A stretch of DNA of 64,000 bases from JANXQE01 sp035294005 (lineage in GTDB: Bacteria > Verrucomicrobiota > Verrucomicrobiia > Limisphaerales > UBA8199). How positions within the stretch are numbered: the stretch's first letter is position 1; each line of letters begins with the position of its first letter. The DNA lies in NCBI GenBank assembly GCA_035294005.1, contig DATGLT010000294.1:1-64000 (forward strand), read 5' to 3'. A program made the position numbers and the translations under genes. Under the pieces are notes generated by a model that did no database searches, was not told the origin of the DNA, and saw nothing but the letters and a program-made list of their open reading frames with translations. Below are positions 26,829-36,319 of this stretch, one piece after another.

Positions 26829-28745
26829 ATGCCACTGGATAGCAAAATCCCCTCAGGGCCGTTGGCGGCCAAATGGGACAAACACCGGTTCGACCTCAAA
26901 CTGGTAAACCCGGCAAACAAACGTAAGTTTGATATCATCGTCGTCGGGAGCGGTCTGGCAGGAGCCTCGGCCGCGGCCTCGCTGGCGGAGCTGGGTTACA
27001 AGGTCAAGTGCTTCTGTTTCCAGGACAGCCCGCGGCGGGCGCACAGCATTGCGGCGCAAGGGGGCATCAATGCGGCCAAGAATTATCAGAATGACGGGGA
27101 CAGCATTTATCGTTTGTTTTACGACACGATAAAAGGGGGCGATTTCAGGGCACGCGAAGCCAATGTTTACCGTTTGGCGCAGGTGAGCGGCAATATCATC
27201 GACCAGTGCGTGGCGCAGGGAGTGCCTTTCGCGCGCGAATATGGCGGACTTCTGGCCAACCGCTCGTTTGGGGGCGCGCAAGTCTCGCGCACTTTTTACG
27301 CACGGGGCCAGACGGGCCAGCAATTGCTCCTCGGCGCATACCAGGCACTTTGCCGGCAAATCGGGCTGGGGACCGTGGAGATGCACCCACGAACAGAAAT
27401 GCTCGACCTGGTAGTCATCGACGGCCAGGCCAAAGGTATCGTGACGCGAAACCTGGTCTCGGGTGAAATCGGCTCGCATGCCGCGGATGCCGTGGTCCTG
27501 GCGACGGGCGGTTACGGCAATGTCTTCTTCCTGTCGACCAATGCGAAAGGGTGCAACGTAACGGCGACCTGGCGGGCTTACAAAAAGGGGGCGTTTTTCG
27601 CGAACCCCTGTTACACGCAAATCCACCCCACATGCATTCCCGTCAGTGGAGAACACCAATCCAAGCTGACACTGATGTCGGAGTCGCTGCGCAACGATGG
27701 CCGCGTTTGGGTCCCCAAACGCAAGGAGGATTGCCCCAAGGCGGCTTCTTCCGTCCCGGAGGCAGACCGTGACTATTTTCTTGAAAGGAAATATCCCAGC
27801 TTCGGCAACCTGGCTCCACGCGACATTTCATCCCGGTCGGCAAAAGAGGTTTGTGACGAAGGCCGCGGAGTGGGCCCGGGAGGGCTCGGAGTGTACCTGG
27901 ATTTCGCCGATGCGATTCGCCGGCTTGGCCTTCACGTCGTCCAGGAGCGGTACGGCAACCTGTTCGACATGTACGAAAAGATCACAGGCGAAAACGCCTA
28001 CCAGGTGCCGATGCGGATCTATCCGGCTGTGCACTACACAATGGGAGGGTCGTGGGTTGACTACAACCTGATGAGTACCCTTCCGGGTTTGTTCGTGATT
28101 GGTGAAGCCAATTTTTCCGACCATGGCGCGAATCGATTGGGCGCCAGCGCGCTGATGCAGGGACTGGCCGATGGTTACTTTGTTCTGCCGTACACGATTG
28201 GCAATTATTTTGCCGGAACCAGGCCCGCTAAGGTCGCGGCCTCGCACGCGGAGTTCAAACGGGCCGAAGAAAATGTGCGCCAGCTAACGAACAAACTGCT
28301 TTCGATTAAGGGCAAACGCACGCCCACGTCGTTGCACCGGGAATTAGGCAAGTTGTTGTGGGAAAAATGCGGCATGGCCAGGAACGAAGCAGGCCTGAAA
28401 GAGGCGCTTAAACGAATTCCGGAATTGCGCGATGAGTTTTGGAAAAATGTCAACGTCACGGGCGGCGGCGGCGAACTGAACCAGTCCTTGGAATATGCCG
28501 GCCGGGTGGCCGACTTCATGGAATTTGCGGAGTTACTTTGCATCGACGCGTTGCACCGAAGCGAATCGTGCGGCGGACATTTCCGTGAAGAATTCCAGAC
28601 CCCCGACGGCGAAGCCAAGCGGGATGATGAAAACTTCGCCTATGTGGCGGCATGGGAATACCAGGGGCCTGCCAAAGCGCCTTCTTTGCACAAGGAGCCG
28701 CTGGTGTACGAGGAAGTGCACATGAGCACGCGAAGCTACAAATAG
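26829..28745 (+). CDS. sdhA: Succinate dehydrogenase flavoprotein subunit
   Basis: A 638-residue catalytic subunit. It has an N-terminal FAD fold (IIVVGSGLAGASAAASLAEL), a probable FAD-linking His72 in AHSIAAQGGINA, and a capping domain with QIHPTCIP and GGSWVDYN. The C-terminal helical region contains ALHRSESCGGHFREEF. The order of the motifs and the length match the long type-B/SdhA-FrdA class found in Bacteroidetes and Verrucomicrobia. It oxidises succinate, or reduces fumarate, at the cytoplasmic face. The second gene of sdhCAB. Confidence 0.96.
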   Translation: MPLDSKIPSGPLAAKWDKHRFDLKLVNPANKRKFDIIVVGSGLAGASAAASLAELGYKVKCFCFQDSPRRAHSIAAQGGINAAKNYQNDGDSIYRLFYDTIKGGDFRAREANVYRLAQVSGNIIDQCVAQGVPFAREYGGLLANRSFGGAQVSRTFYARGQTGQQLLLGAYQALCRQIGLGTVEMHPRTEMLDLVVIDGQAKGIVTRNLVSGEIGSHAADAVVLATGGYGNVFFLSTNAKGCNVTATWRAYKKGAFFANPCYTQIHPTCIPVSGEHQSKLTLMSESLRNDGRVWVPKRKEDCPKAASSVPEADRDYFLERKYPSFGNLAPRDISSRSAKEVCDEGRGVGPGGLGVYLDFADAIRRLGLHVVQERYGNLFDMYEKITGENAYQVPMRIYPAVHYTMGGSWVDYNLMSTLPGLFVIGEANFSDHGANRLGASALMQGLADGYFVLPYTIGNYFAGTRPAKVAASHAEFKRAEENVRQLTNKLLSIKGKRTPTSLHRELGKLLWEKCGMARNEAGLKEALKRIPELRDEFWKNVNVTGGGGELNQSLEYAGRVADFMEFAELLCIDALHRSESCGGHFREEFQTPDGEAKRDDENFAYVAAWEYQGPAKAPSLHKEPLVYEEVHMSTRSYK

Positions 28746-28747
28746 CC

Positions 28748-29494
28748 ATGAATCTGACTTTACGAGTTTGGCGGCAGAAAAACGCGGAGGCACCGGGCCA
28801 CTTCGAAACCTACGAGGCCCGCGGGGTGCTGGAGGACATGTCGTTTCTGGAGATGCTCGACGTCGTCAACGAGGGAATCCTCGAACGGGGCCAGGAACCG
28901 ATTGCGTTCGATTCCGATTGCCGTGAGGGCATTTGCGGAATGTGCTCGCTGGTCATCAATGGCATTCCCCACGGCGGCCACCGCGGTACGGCCACCTGCC
29001 AGCTACACATGCGCCACTTCAAGGACGGGGATACGATCACAATCGAGCCGTGGCGCGCCAAGGCGTTCCCCGTACTGAAGGACCTGGTCACGAACCGCAG
29101 CGCTTTCGATCGGATCGTTCAGGCGGGAGGTTTTGTTTCCGTCAATACCGGCGGGACTCCCGACGGGAATTGCATTCCGGTTGCAAAGACCGTCGCCGAC
29201 AAATCGATGGACGCCGCGGCGTGTATTGGGTGCGGCGCATGCGTCGCCGCCTGCAAAAACGCTTCGGCAATGCTGTTCGTCGCAGCCAAGGCTTCCCATC
29301 TCAATCTCCTGCCCCAGGGGAAAGCGGAAAAAGATCAACGAGCCTTGCGAATGGTTGAACAAATGGACGCCGAAGGCTTCGGCAATTGCACGGTGACAGG
29401 CTCGTGTGAGGCGGTTTGTCCGAAGGAAATCAGCCTGAGTTTTATCGCGAAGCTCAACCGCGATTTCGGCATCGCCGCCTTGCAAGGCAAATAG
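28748..29494 (+). CDS. sdhB: Succinate dehydrogenase iron-sulfur subunit
   Basis: A 248-residue Fe-S protein starting at ATG 28748, two bases after sdhA; the frame opens earlier, inside sdhA. The N-terminal ferredoxin domain has the [2Fe-2S] Cys of CREGICGMC plus a later Cys (TATCQLHM). The C-terminal domain has CIGCGACVAACK and GSCEAVCPKEI for the [4Fe-4S] and [3Fe-4S] clusters. It carries electrons from FAD to the quinone site in SdhC. It converges with the GAF kinase gene 13 bases away. Confidence 0.96.
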   Translation: MNLTLRVWRQKNAEAPGHFETYEARGVLEDMSFLEMLDVVNEGILERGQEPIAFDSDCREGICGMCSLVINGIPHGGHRGTATCQLHMRHFKDGDTITIEPWRAKAFPVLKDLVTNRSAFDRIVQAGGFVSVNTGGTPDGNCIPVAKTVADKSMDAAACIGCGACVAACKNASAMLFVAAKASHLNLLPQGKAEKDQRALRMVEQMDAEGFGNCTVTGSCEAVCPKEISLSFIAKLNRDFGIAALQGK

Positions 29495-29507
29495 CCGCCG
29501 CGCAAGT

Positions 29508-31298
29508 TCAGCTGCTGGTCTTCTTCCAGTCCACCCCGGCCCTCCTCGCTGGATTCTCTTCCGCCGGCCGATCCAAGGGCAAGGAAATGCCGATGGTCGT
29601 ACCATGCCCAACTCGCGACTTAATCTTGATTTCGCCCCGGTGCGTTTCCACAACTCTGCCCACAATCGCCAATCCCAGGCCGGTGCCTTTGACTTTGGTC
29701 GTGCTCAGGACGGATGAAAATGCGCGGCGGCGCTGCTCGGCGCTCATTCCATGCCCGGTGTCGGCGAACTCCACAACTGCGTGCCCGTTCGGTCCTCCCC
29801 GGCCTGGATCCGAGGCTGCAAGCCGGGATGTGATCGTGAGTGTACCCCCATCCGGCATGGCTTCGGCCGCGTTCAGGATCAGGTTGAGGAACGCCTGTTC
29901 GAGCTGCCCAGCCTCACCCATGACCGGAGCCAGGTCCGCGCGCAGATTGCGCACGAGCCGAATGTTCTGGTGCTTGAGCTTGTGGCGAACCAGGAGGCAA
30001 AGCTCTTCAATGATTTCGTTAAGGTTTACGGGCGCAAACTGCGGTTCGGTCGTTCGGGCAAAATCAAGGATCTGCTCGACGATTTTATTCAAGTGGTCAA
30101 TCTTCTGGCCAATAATGCCGGCGTCTTTGGCCCTCGGATCATTTTCCGGAAACCGCAGATCCAGTGAATGATAGAGCATTTTCATCACCGTGAGGGGATT
30201 CCGGATCTCGTGAGCCACTTCGGCTGCGAGCAGGCCCAAAGCGGAGAGCTTTTCATTCTGGCGCATCTGGTCTTCCACGTCGACCAGCCGTTCATAGAGT
30301 CGCGCTTTCTCAATGGCGATTGCCGAGAGTTCCGCCAGCGCGGAAAGAATTCGGATTTCCTCGTTCGAAAAACTGTAAGGCTGGCCGGTGTAGACGTTCA
30401 AGGTGCCGATGGCCTGGCCGGTAAAAAGCAAAGGCACGCTTAAGAGGGCAACCAACCCCTCGCGTTGGGCGACCTCGATGTTCTGGTAGCGGGTCGATGT
30501 TTGGACGTTCGTCACCTGAAGCGGCTTTTTCCGCCGAATAACCACTCCCAGCAGCCCATCTTCGACGCTGACCCGCGGCTTGCGCACGTAAGCGTCCCCC
30601 GCGCCGTGACTGGCTCTTAAATCAAGCCAGTGCCGGGTTTCGTCCAGCAGCATCAGAGAACACATTCGGCCGCGCATCAGCAGGCATGCTTCGCGCGTAA
30701 TGACGTTCAGAGCGTCGTCCAGGCTAATAGTCGAGTTGATGGTTTGGCTCACGCTGGCCAATGATTCGAACAGACGAGCTTTGAGCCGCAGTTGCTCGTA
30801 CAGCCAGGTGTTGTGAATCACCCGCGCCGCTTGTTGGGCAAGCGCTTCCAGCAGCTCCTGGTCCTCACTGCTAAAGGCTTCAGCCTGCTCGGAGTCGACG
30901 TTCAAAACGCCTCTCAATTCGCCGTTGACCTCTAACGGAACGGCTAACTCAGCGCGAACCTCCGGCCGCAACATGATGTAACGCGGGTCTTTGCCAACTT
31001 CCCCCACACGCGCGGGTTTGCCCGTCCGCGCAACCCATCCGGTGATGCCCTCGCCTACGCGGAGCTTCAAATCGGCCGCTCGTTCGGGCAAGCCGTATGA
31101 GGCGTGAATTTCCAGAAATCCGTTGGTCGGGTTTATAAGAACCACTGAGCCGCTCGAAGCACGCATGACCCGGACCGCTTCGCTAATGATCAACCTCAGC
31201 GCTTCCTGGGCATCGAGAGTCGAATGGATCACGTTTCCGACCTGGTGCAGCAAACTCAGGCGGTCGTACCGGGCTTTCAATTCTGTAAGCTCGTCCAC
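29508..31298 (-). CDS. Cytoplasmic sensor histidine kinase with two GAF domains
   Basis: A 596-residue kinase with no membrane segment. A short N-terminal coiled coil leads into GAF 1 (about 20-165, VRVGEGITGWVARTGKPARV), then GAF 2 (about 190-345, VSVEDGLLGVVIRRKKPLQV). HisKA follows, with the phospho-acceptor His near 362 in AEVAHEIRNPLTVMK. The HATPase domain has NLILNAAEAM, ADTGHGM and GTGLGLAIV. No response regulator is adjacent, so it signals to an unlinked partner. The ligand (small molecule, redox or nucleotide) cannot be read. Confidence 0.92.
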   Translation of the reverse strand: MDELTELKARYDRLSLLHQVGNVIHSTLDAQEALRLIISEAVRVMRASSGSVVLINPTNGFLEIHASYGLPERAADLKLRVGEGITGWVARTGKPARVGEVGKDPRYIMLRPEVRAELAVPLEVNGELRGVLNVDSEQAEAFSSEDQELLEALAQQAARVIHNTWLYEQLRLKARLFESLASVSQTINSTISLDDALNVITREACLLMRGRMCSLMLLDETRHWLDLRASHGAGDAYVRKPRVSVEDGLLGVVIRRKKPLQVTNVQTSTRYQNIEVAQREGLVALLSVPLLFTGQAIGTLNVYTGQPYSFSNEEIRILSALAELSAIAIEKARLYERLVDVEDQMRQNEKLSALGLLAAEVAHEIRNPLTVMKMLYHSLDLRFPENDPRAKDAGIIGQKIDHLNKIVEQILDFARTTEPQFAPVNLNEIIEELCLLVRHKLKHQNIRLVRNLRADLAPVMGEAGQLEQAFLNLILNAAEAMPDGGTLTITSRLAASDPGRGGPNGHAVVEFADTGHGMSAEQRRRAFSSVLSTTKVKGTGLGLAIVGRVVETHRGEIKIKSRVGHGTTIGISLPLDRPAEENPARRAGVDWKKTSS

Positions 31299-31361
31299 GC
31301 TAAAAAGGTTAACCCGGAAACAGCGTCCCGCACGGCGCCGACAGGTACTGACTTCGTCGTT

Positions 31362-32480
31362 TCATCTGACGCGCGCGGTCAAAACCAGGCCTGCGGCTCC
31401 GAAAGCCATATTGGGCAGCCAACCGGCAAGCCAGGGCGGCAACCGGCCGCCGGCGCCGGCGGCCAGACTGATCTGTTGCAGGACGAAATACGCAAAGCAA
31501 ATAACAATGCTGCCTGCCACACCGACAAAAACATTCCTGCGCCCTGAGGCGGCTCCGAACGGAATCGCGATTAGCACAACGACCATACAAGTCCAGGGCG
31601 TCGCCAGGCGCCCCGCCAGTTTTGTGTATAGAGCCGGCCCCTGGGCAGGGTAAGGGTGCAACCGCAAATAATTGAGGATTACAGAAATAGGAATGTCGGC
31701 GCGTTTCGCCTTTACCAGGCTGTTCCCGCTCGCGAGCTGAACTTCGCTCCGAATCTGTTCCGGGGTTTCCGAAAATTCGGGCTTGGCAAGGACGTTGGTT
31801 TTCAGGACCAGGACCGGAAGAGCATCCGGGGTGGCAGGCCGTTTGAATTCGGAAACGTCATAGAAACACCACGTGCTTTTTTGGCGCTCGGCCCGGGAGG
31901 CCCGCAATTCAATTCGTGACCCGTCTCCCAAGCGTGAAACAACAATCGGAGCGGTCATCTGGCCAGTGCGCAAGTCATAGACGCCGATGACCCAGTCGCG
32001 TCCATCTCGGGAGTTGTTGATGCCAAGATTGTAGACTCTATCGTGGCCACTGGTTCCAGGTTGCGCAGGCTGATTCCCATTGCGGATCTGTTCGGCGGCC
32101 TCCGTGCCCCGCGGAACGAAGTACTCGTTGAGGGCAAATACGGCGAGACTTGCAATAAACCCCACTCCGAAATAGGGCAGGCAGAGACGCCACAAACTCA
32201 CGCCCGCCGCCCGGATCGCGGTGATCTCATTGTGCCTTGAATGATTGGTCAGGGTGTAAAGCAAGGCCAGCAACAGCGCAATTGGCAGTACGAAAACGAC
32301 AAACTCGGGCAGTCGGACCGCGTAATACCGGGCGATATCGATCGCGTGCAGCTTCCGTTCCTGCAAACCGTTCAACTCCGTAATCAGGTCCGACGTGACC
32401 CACAGAACCAGAAATCCGCTCAGGCAATACACCAGCGGAACCAGCAACTCGCGCAACAGGTAACGGTCCAGCAACCGCAT
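31362..32480 (-). CDS. LptF/LptG-family lipopolysaccharide export permease
   Basis: A 372-residue YjgP/YjgQ-family protein: N-terminal helices (MRLLDRYLLRELLVPLVYCL, then LVLWVTSDLITEL and FVVFVLPIALLLALLYTL), a large periplasmic beta-jellyroll domain (about 125-270), and three C-terminal helices. ATP-driven LPS extraction needs LptF plus LptG; only one is here, and I cannot tell which. The partner and LptB must be elsewhere. It diverges from infA. Confidence 0.9.
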   Translation of the reverse strand: MRLLDRYLLRELLVPLVYCLSGFLVLWVTSDLITELNGLQERKLHAIDIARYYAVRLPEFVVFVLPIALLLALLYTLTNHSRHNEITAIRAAGVSLWRLCLPYFGVGFIASLAVFALNEYFVPRGTEAAEQIRNGNQPAQPGTSGHDRVYNLGINNSRDGRDWVIGVYDLRTGQMTAPIVVSRLGDGSRIELRASRAERQKSTWCFYDVSEFKRPATPDALPVLVLKTNVLAKPEFSETPEQIRSEVQLASGNSLVKAKRADIPISVILNYLRLHPYPAQGPALYTKLAGRLATPWTCMVVVLIAIPFGAASGRRNVFVGVAGSIVICFAYFVLQQISLAAGAGGRLPPWLAGWLPNMAFGAAGLVLTARVR

Positions 32481-32632
32481 TGCTCCAAGCGTACCGAGCC
32501 GGCGAGCTCAAAGCAAGTGACGCCGCGGCGCCCGGCCCAAAACGACTTGATTTTCCCGGCTTCGGCGGCAATTTTTCGCTCATTGCCGGGCCAGGCCCGA
32601 CGCTCCCCGGAATACTGAACGCGTAGTTACAA

Positions 32633-32851
32633 TTGACGAAGGAAGAGCCAATTGAACTGGTTGGATCCGTAACGCAGGTCCTGCCCGGAACGATGTTCCG
32701 GGTCGCCTTGCCGAACGGCCACGAGGTTTTGGCCCACATCTCGGGTAAGATGCGGAAAAACTTCATCAGGATTAGCGTTGGCGACAAGGTAAACGTCGAG
32801 ATGTCCCCTTACGACCTTGGCAAGGCCCGTATTACCTTTCGACACAGTTGA
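32633..32851 (+). CDS. infA: Translation initiation factor IF-1
   Basis: A 72-residue OB-fold protein, the exact length of IF-1: IELVGSVTQVLPGTMFRVAL, then GHEVLAHISGKMRKNFIRI and SPYDLGKARITFR. It binds the 30S A site during initiation. The start codon must be TTG at 32633, because an in-frame TAG lies at 32624 and there is no ATG or GTG between. There is no clear Shine-Dalgarno sequence. It is convergent with the transketolase gene. Confidence 0.95.
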   Translation: MTKEEPIELVGSVTQVLPGTMFRVALPNGHEVLAHISGKMRKNFIRISVGDKVNVEMSPYDLGKARITFRHS

Positions 32852-32866
32852 GCCGGCACCGAGCGC

Positions 32867-34705
32867 TTAACTCAAGGCCTTCACGGCGCGGACGATTGCC
32901 TGCGAATCAATGCCGTACTTGGCCAACAATTCTTCGGGCTTGCCCGAGTGAGGCAATTCACGAACCGCCAGCTTATGCACCTTCACTCCTGAAGCGCTCA
33001 ACTCACCGGCAACGGCGTCGCCAATGCCGCCCTCGGCATAGTGGTCTTCCACGGTCACAACCAGGTTATTGGTCTTCTGGGCTGCGCCGAGAATGATGTC
33101 CCGGGCCAGAGGCTTGACACTGTAACAGTCAATGACGGTAACAGTGATCCCTTCATTCTTGAGCGCATCGGCGGCCTTGAGCGATTCATACAGTGTCACT
33201 CCGGCGGCGACAATGGTCACTTTATCGCCTTGGGCCTGCCGCAAGATTTTAGCGCCGCCAATCGGAAACGGCTCGTCATTGCCGTAAATGACCTCCGTTT
33301 TTGGGCGCGACGTGCGCAAGAAGCAGATGCCTTTGTGCGACGCCATTTGGTCCATCAATTTTTCTGTGCTCACAGCGTCGCACGGATAGAGCACCGTGCT
33401 GCCGGCAACCGCGCGCATCATCGCCAGGTCCTCCAATCCCATCTGCGAGGGCCCGTCTTCCCCGATGCTCACCCCAACGTGAGACCCGCACAGCTTCACG
33501 TTTGCCATAGAAATCCCTGCAACCCGAACCTGGTCAAAGGCGCGGGTGAAAAATGTGGCGAACGTCGATGCAAACGGAACTTTGCCGCGCGCGGCGAAGC
33601 CGGTGGCGACGCCCACCATATCCTGTTCGGCAATGAAACACTCGGTGAACCGATCAGGAAACTTCTTCAGGAATTTGTCCGAGTAGGTCGAGTTCTTCGT
33701 GTCGCCGTCCATGGCCACTACGCGCAGATCAGCCTCACCGATTCGAGCGAGGGCATTGCCGAAGGCCTCCCGGGTGGCCACCTTTTCGCCGGGTTTATAG
33801 TTCAGCGCAGGATATGCCGCAGGAGCGTCATTTTTGGGTGCGGGAAGCTGAGTCGGCGCCGGAATTGGCTGGCCGATGCCGGACTTGGCGCTCGGCCGCA
33901 GCTCAGCAATCGCACGCTCCGCCTCCTCCTTGGAGAGCGGTTTACCATGCCAATTCTCTTTGTCTTGAATGAATGAGATCCCGGCGCCTTTGAGAGTCCT
34001 GGCCAGGATCACGAGCGGCTGGCTTCCTAACCCTACGGCAGCCAACACCTCGACGATTTCCTCGACGTCATGACCATCAATCTCCTCCGTTCGCCAGCCA
34101 AAGGCCTCGAATCGGCGCTTGAAAGCATCCAGGTTGTGTCCGAGCGGGGCAGGCTCGCTCTGGCCGAGCCGATTAATATCGACCAGCGCAATGAGATTGT
34201 TCAGTTGGTAATGACCGGCGAGCGCCGCCGCTTCCCAAACGGAGCCTTCCGAGCATTCCCCGTCACCAAGCAGCACATAAGTGCGATAGTCCAATTTATC
34301 CAGGCGCGCGCAAAGAGCCATCCCGACGCCGACGCTCAGCCCCTGGCCCAGTGAACCGGTTGCTACATCCGCGAAGGACAGGCGCGGAGTAGGGTGGCCT
34401 TCAAGATCGCTCCCGAGTTGGCGCAATTTGAGCAGGTCGCCCACGGGAAACAAACCGGTCTCGGCCCAGGCCGCATAAAGGAGTGGCGCCGCGTGCCCCT
34501 TCGAGAGAATGAACCGGTCATTGTTGTAGTAGTGGGGGTTGCGCGGATCGTAGCGCATGTGGCCAAAAAACAGCGCCGCGACCAGGTCAGCGGCAGAGCA
34601 GCACGAGGTAGGGTGACCGCTGCCTGCAGCTGTGGTGGCCTCGATCGAATGAATCCGCAGCTGGTTGGCAATGCCTTTAAGTGTCTCGGTATCGATGTCG
34701 TTCAT
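32867..34705 (-). CDS. tkt: Transketolase
   Basis: A 612-residue thiamine-diphosphate enzyme that transfers two-carbon units in the pentose phosphate and Calvin-type pathways. The N-terminal pyrophosphate domain has GSGHPTSCCSAADLVAAL, SKGHAAPLLYAA and GDGECSEGSVWEAA. The pyrimidine domain (from about 310) has ECFIAEQDMVGVATGFA, and the C-terminal domain begins near 490. It is at the shorter, archaeal/eukaryote-like end of the family. I used ATG 34705; the frame's longest start at 34816 would run through the tRNA gene and is rejected. Confidence 0.95.
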   Translation of the reverse strand: MNDIDTETLKGIANQLRIHSIEATTAAGSGHPTSCCSAADLVAALFFGHMRYDPRNPHYYNNDRFILSKGHAAPLLYAAWAETGLFPVGDLLKLRQLGSDLEGHPTPRLSFADVATGSLGQGLSVGVGMALCARLDKLDYRTYVLLGDGECSEGSVWEAAALAGHYQLNNLIALVDINRLGQSEPAPLGHNLDAFKRRFEAFGWRTEEIDGHDVEEIVEVLAAVGLGSQPLVILARTLKGAGISFIQDKENWHGKPLSKEEAERAIAELRPSAKSGIGQPIPAPTQLPAPKNDAPAAYPALNYKPGEKVATREAFGNALARIGEADLRVVAMDGDTKNSTYSDKFLKKFPDRFTECFIAEQDMVGVATGFAARGKVPFASTFATFFTRAFDQVRVAGISMANVKLCGSHVGVSIGEDGPSQMGLEDLAMMRAVAGSTVLYPCDAVSTEKLMDQMASHKGICFLRTSRPKTEVIYGNDEPFPIGGAKILRQAQGDKVTIVAAGVTLYESLKAADALKNEGITVTVIDCYSVKPLARDIILGAAQKTNNLVVTVEDHYAEGGIGDAVAGELSASGVKVHKLAVRELPHSGKPEELLAKYGIDSQAIVRAVKALS

Positions 34706-34786
34706 GGATGTGCAAATTTTATTCCCAAAACTCCAAAAGGAAAATGGAATGTCTCCGTTCCCCAATGGTCCAGCACGCAACTGACC

Positions 34787-34863
34787 TGGTACGCGAGGCG
34801 GGGGTCGAACCCACAACCTTCGGCTCCGGAGGCCGACGCTCTATCCAATTGAGCTACTCGCGC
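34787..34863 (-). tRNA. tRNA-Arg(CCG)
   Basis: Read on the minus strand it folds as a full cloverleaf. The acceptor stem is GCGCGAG/CTCGCGT (first pair G-T). The D arm has GCTC...AGAGC, the anticodon stem is TCGGC/GCCGA, and the loop CTCCGGA gives anticodon CCG. The T arm is GTGGG-TTCGACC-CCCGC. The discriminator A is followed by an encoded CCA (34789-34787). It decodes CGG. It lies between transketolase and the glycosyltransferase gene. Confidence 0.96.
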
Positions 34864-34943
34864 GCTGGACGGGTGAAAAATAGGTCAACCGCCCTGCGAC
34901 AGCAACCTGTTTTGATGGCCGCACTGGATCTGCCTTTGTTCCT

Positions 34944-36248
34944 TCAGCCCACCAGGCACGAGTCGGCCTCCTTTAACGCTTCCAGTAAATTCTGAGCCAT
35001 GGACTCGGCACTGAAGTGTTCACGGACGAAAAGCCGGCCTGTTTCTCCCATGGCCTGCGCCAATTTACCGTCCAGAAGCAGCGGTTCCAAGGCATCGGCG
35101 AGCGCGCCAGGATTTTCCGCAGGAAAGAGCACACCGCCACCTGCCAGTTCAATCAATTCAGGAAAAGCTGCCGCGCGCGGCTGCACCACCGGCACGCCCG
35201 CCGCCAGCGCTTCAAGAACGTATAATCCGAACGCTTCGCTATACCGGGCCGGGACTGAGAAAACGGAGAGCCCCTGCAGAAAGGCTACCTTCGCGTCTCG
35301 ATCAATATTCGGATAAAACTCGGCAAACTCGCTCAGCCCCGCGGCTCTCAATTTGCCGCGCAGCGACTCAACGAAGCCCTGATCGGATGGCCCGAGACTT
35401 CCGGCGGCACGGAGTCGCAACCCTGGCAAACGGCCTCTCTTGTGGAGGATGGTGAAGGCATCGATGAGGAGGTCGAGCCCTTTTTCCTTGCACATCCGCG
35501 CCAGGTAGCCAATCACCGGCGGGTGTTGCTCGCGCTTTGCCGGTTGGGTCGGATACCCGTCCAGGTTGATGCCGTTATACACGATCTTGACGCGCTCAGG
35601 CGGCAGACTCAGCCGCTTCCGCATCAAATCCCCAAAATAATGACTTGGAGCAAGGAACAGGTCGGCATCCTTGGCTCGCGAAGCAAGCGTGTCCCAGCAT
35701 TGCTTCCGGTAGGGTTCGCTGAGGCTGTCCAGGAAGTAATCCTCTCCCTGCAACATGCACACGACCGGCCGGCCCAGGTCGCTCTTCAATCGGCGGGCCA
35801 TCCCGATCAAAAGGGCGTTTGAGAGGAAGAAGACATCCGGTTTCTCATGTTGGCCGAGCCATTCGATAAGCTGGTCCAATTCACGAGCTTGATGTCCCGA
35901 CTCGCCGTTGAGCATCGAGAGGGTAACGTCGCCCAGGCTTTCGACCTGGGTGCTGCCGCTGCGCGAGGCCGCCCACTTCAGCAATGGCCGGCTATCCAAC
36001 AATCTGTGCAGCCAGCCGGGTGCGCGCCGGAAAAAAGATGATTTCTGCTCGAGGTAAACGTTTATCCCGCCAAAGAAAACCGGGGTTCCCGCGCTTTGGT
36101 CCGCTTCGTCCAGGGTCAAAGGCAAATAGAGGGGAACCATCAGAACCTGGTGCCCGAGGCCCCGCAAAGCGCGAACGAGCGCGTTATCGCGGAGACAATT
36201 TCCACAATACATCGCGCCCGCTCCAGGCGTGAGTTGTACAATATTCAC
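34944..36248 (-). CDS. GT4-family glycosyltransferase
   Basis: A 434-residue GT-B glycosyltransferase starting with GTG 36248, which gives the typical opening MNIVQLTPGAGAMYCGNCLRD; the frame extends to an ATG at 36338, overlapping the next gene. The C-terminal nucleotide-sugar domain has VIGYLARMCKEKGLDLLIDA and the GT4 motif EAFGLYVLEALAAGVPVV. CysGlyAsnCys near the N-terminus is characteristic of a subgroup I know only as 'glycosyltransferase'. The acceptor is unknown; surface polysaccharide or a glycolipid is likely. Confidence 0.88.
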   Translation of the reverse strand: MNIVQLTPGAGAMYCGNCLRDNALVRALRGLGHQVLMVPLYLPLTLDEADQSAGTPVFFGGINVYLEQKSSFFRRAPGWLHRLLDSRPLLKWAASRSGSTQVESLGDVTLSMLNGESGHQARELDQLIEWLGQHEKPDVFFLSNALLIGMARRLKSDLGRPVVCMLQGEDYFLDSLSEPYRKQCWDTLASRAKDADLFLAPSHYFGDLMRKRLSLPPERVKIVYNGINLDGYPTQPAKREQHPPVIGYLARMCKEKGLDLLIDAFTILHKRGRLPGLRLRAAGSLGPSDQGFVESLRGKLRAAGLSEFAEFYPNIDRDAKVAFLQGLSVFSVPARYSEAFGLYVLEALAAGVPVVQPRAAAFPELIELAGGGVLFPAENPGALADALEPLLLDGKLAQAMGETGRLFVREHFSAESMAQNLLEALKEADSCLVG

Positions 36249-36319
36249 GTTTAGATTCCCGCGATAAGCCGTGGGAGTATCGGCCGTTGTGATGCCTTCG
36301 CAATCAGCCGAAACGTGGC

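Noticed and set aside
34706..34816. Longer transketolase start at 34816
   Set aside because: It would translate through the tRNA-Arg gene (34787-34863) and has no family-like N-terminus.
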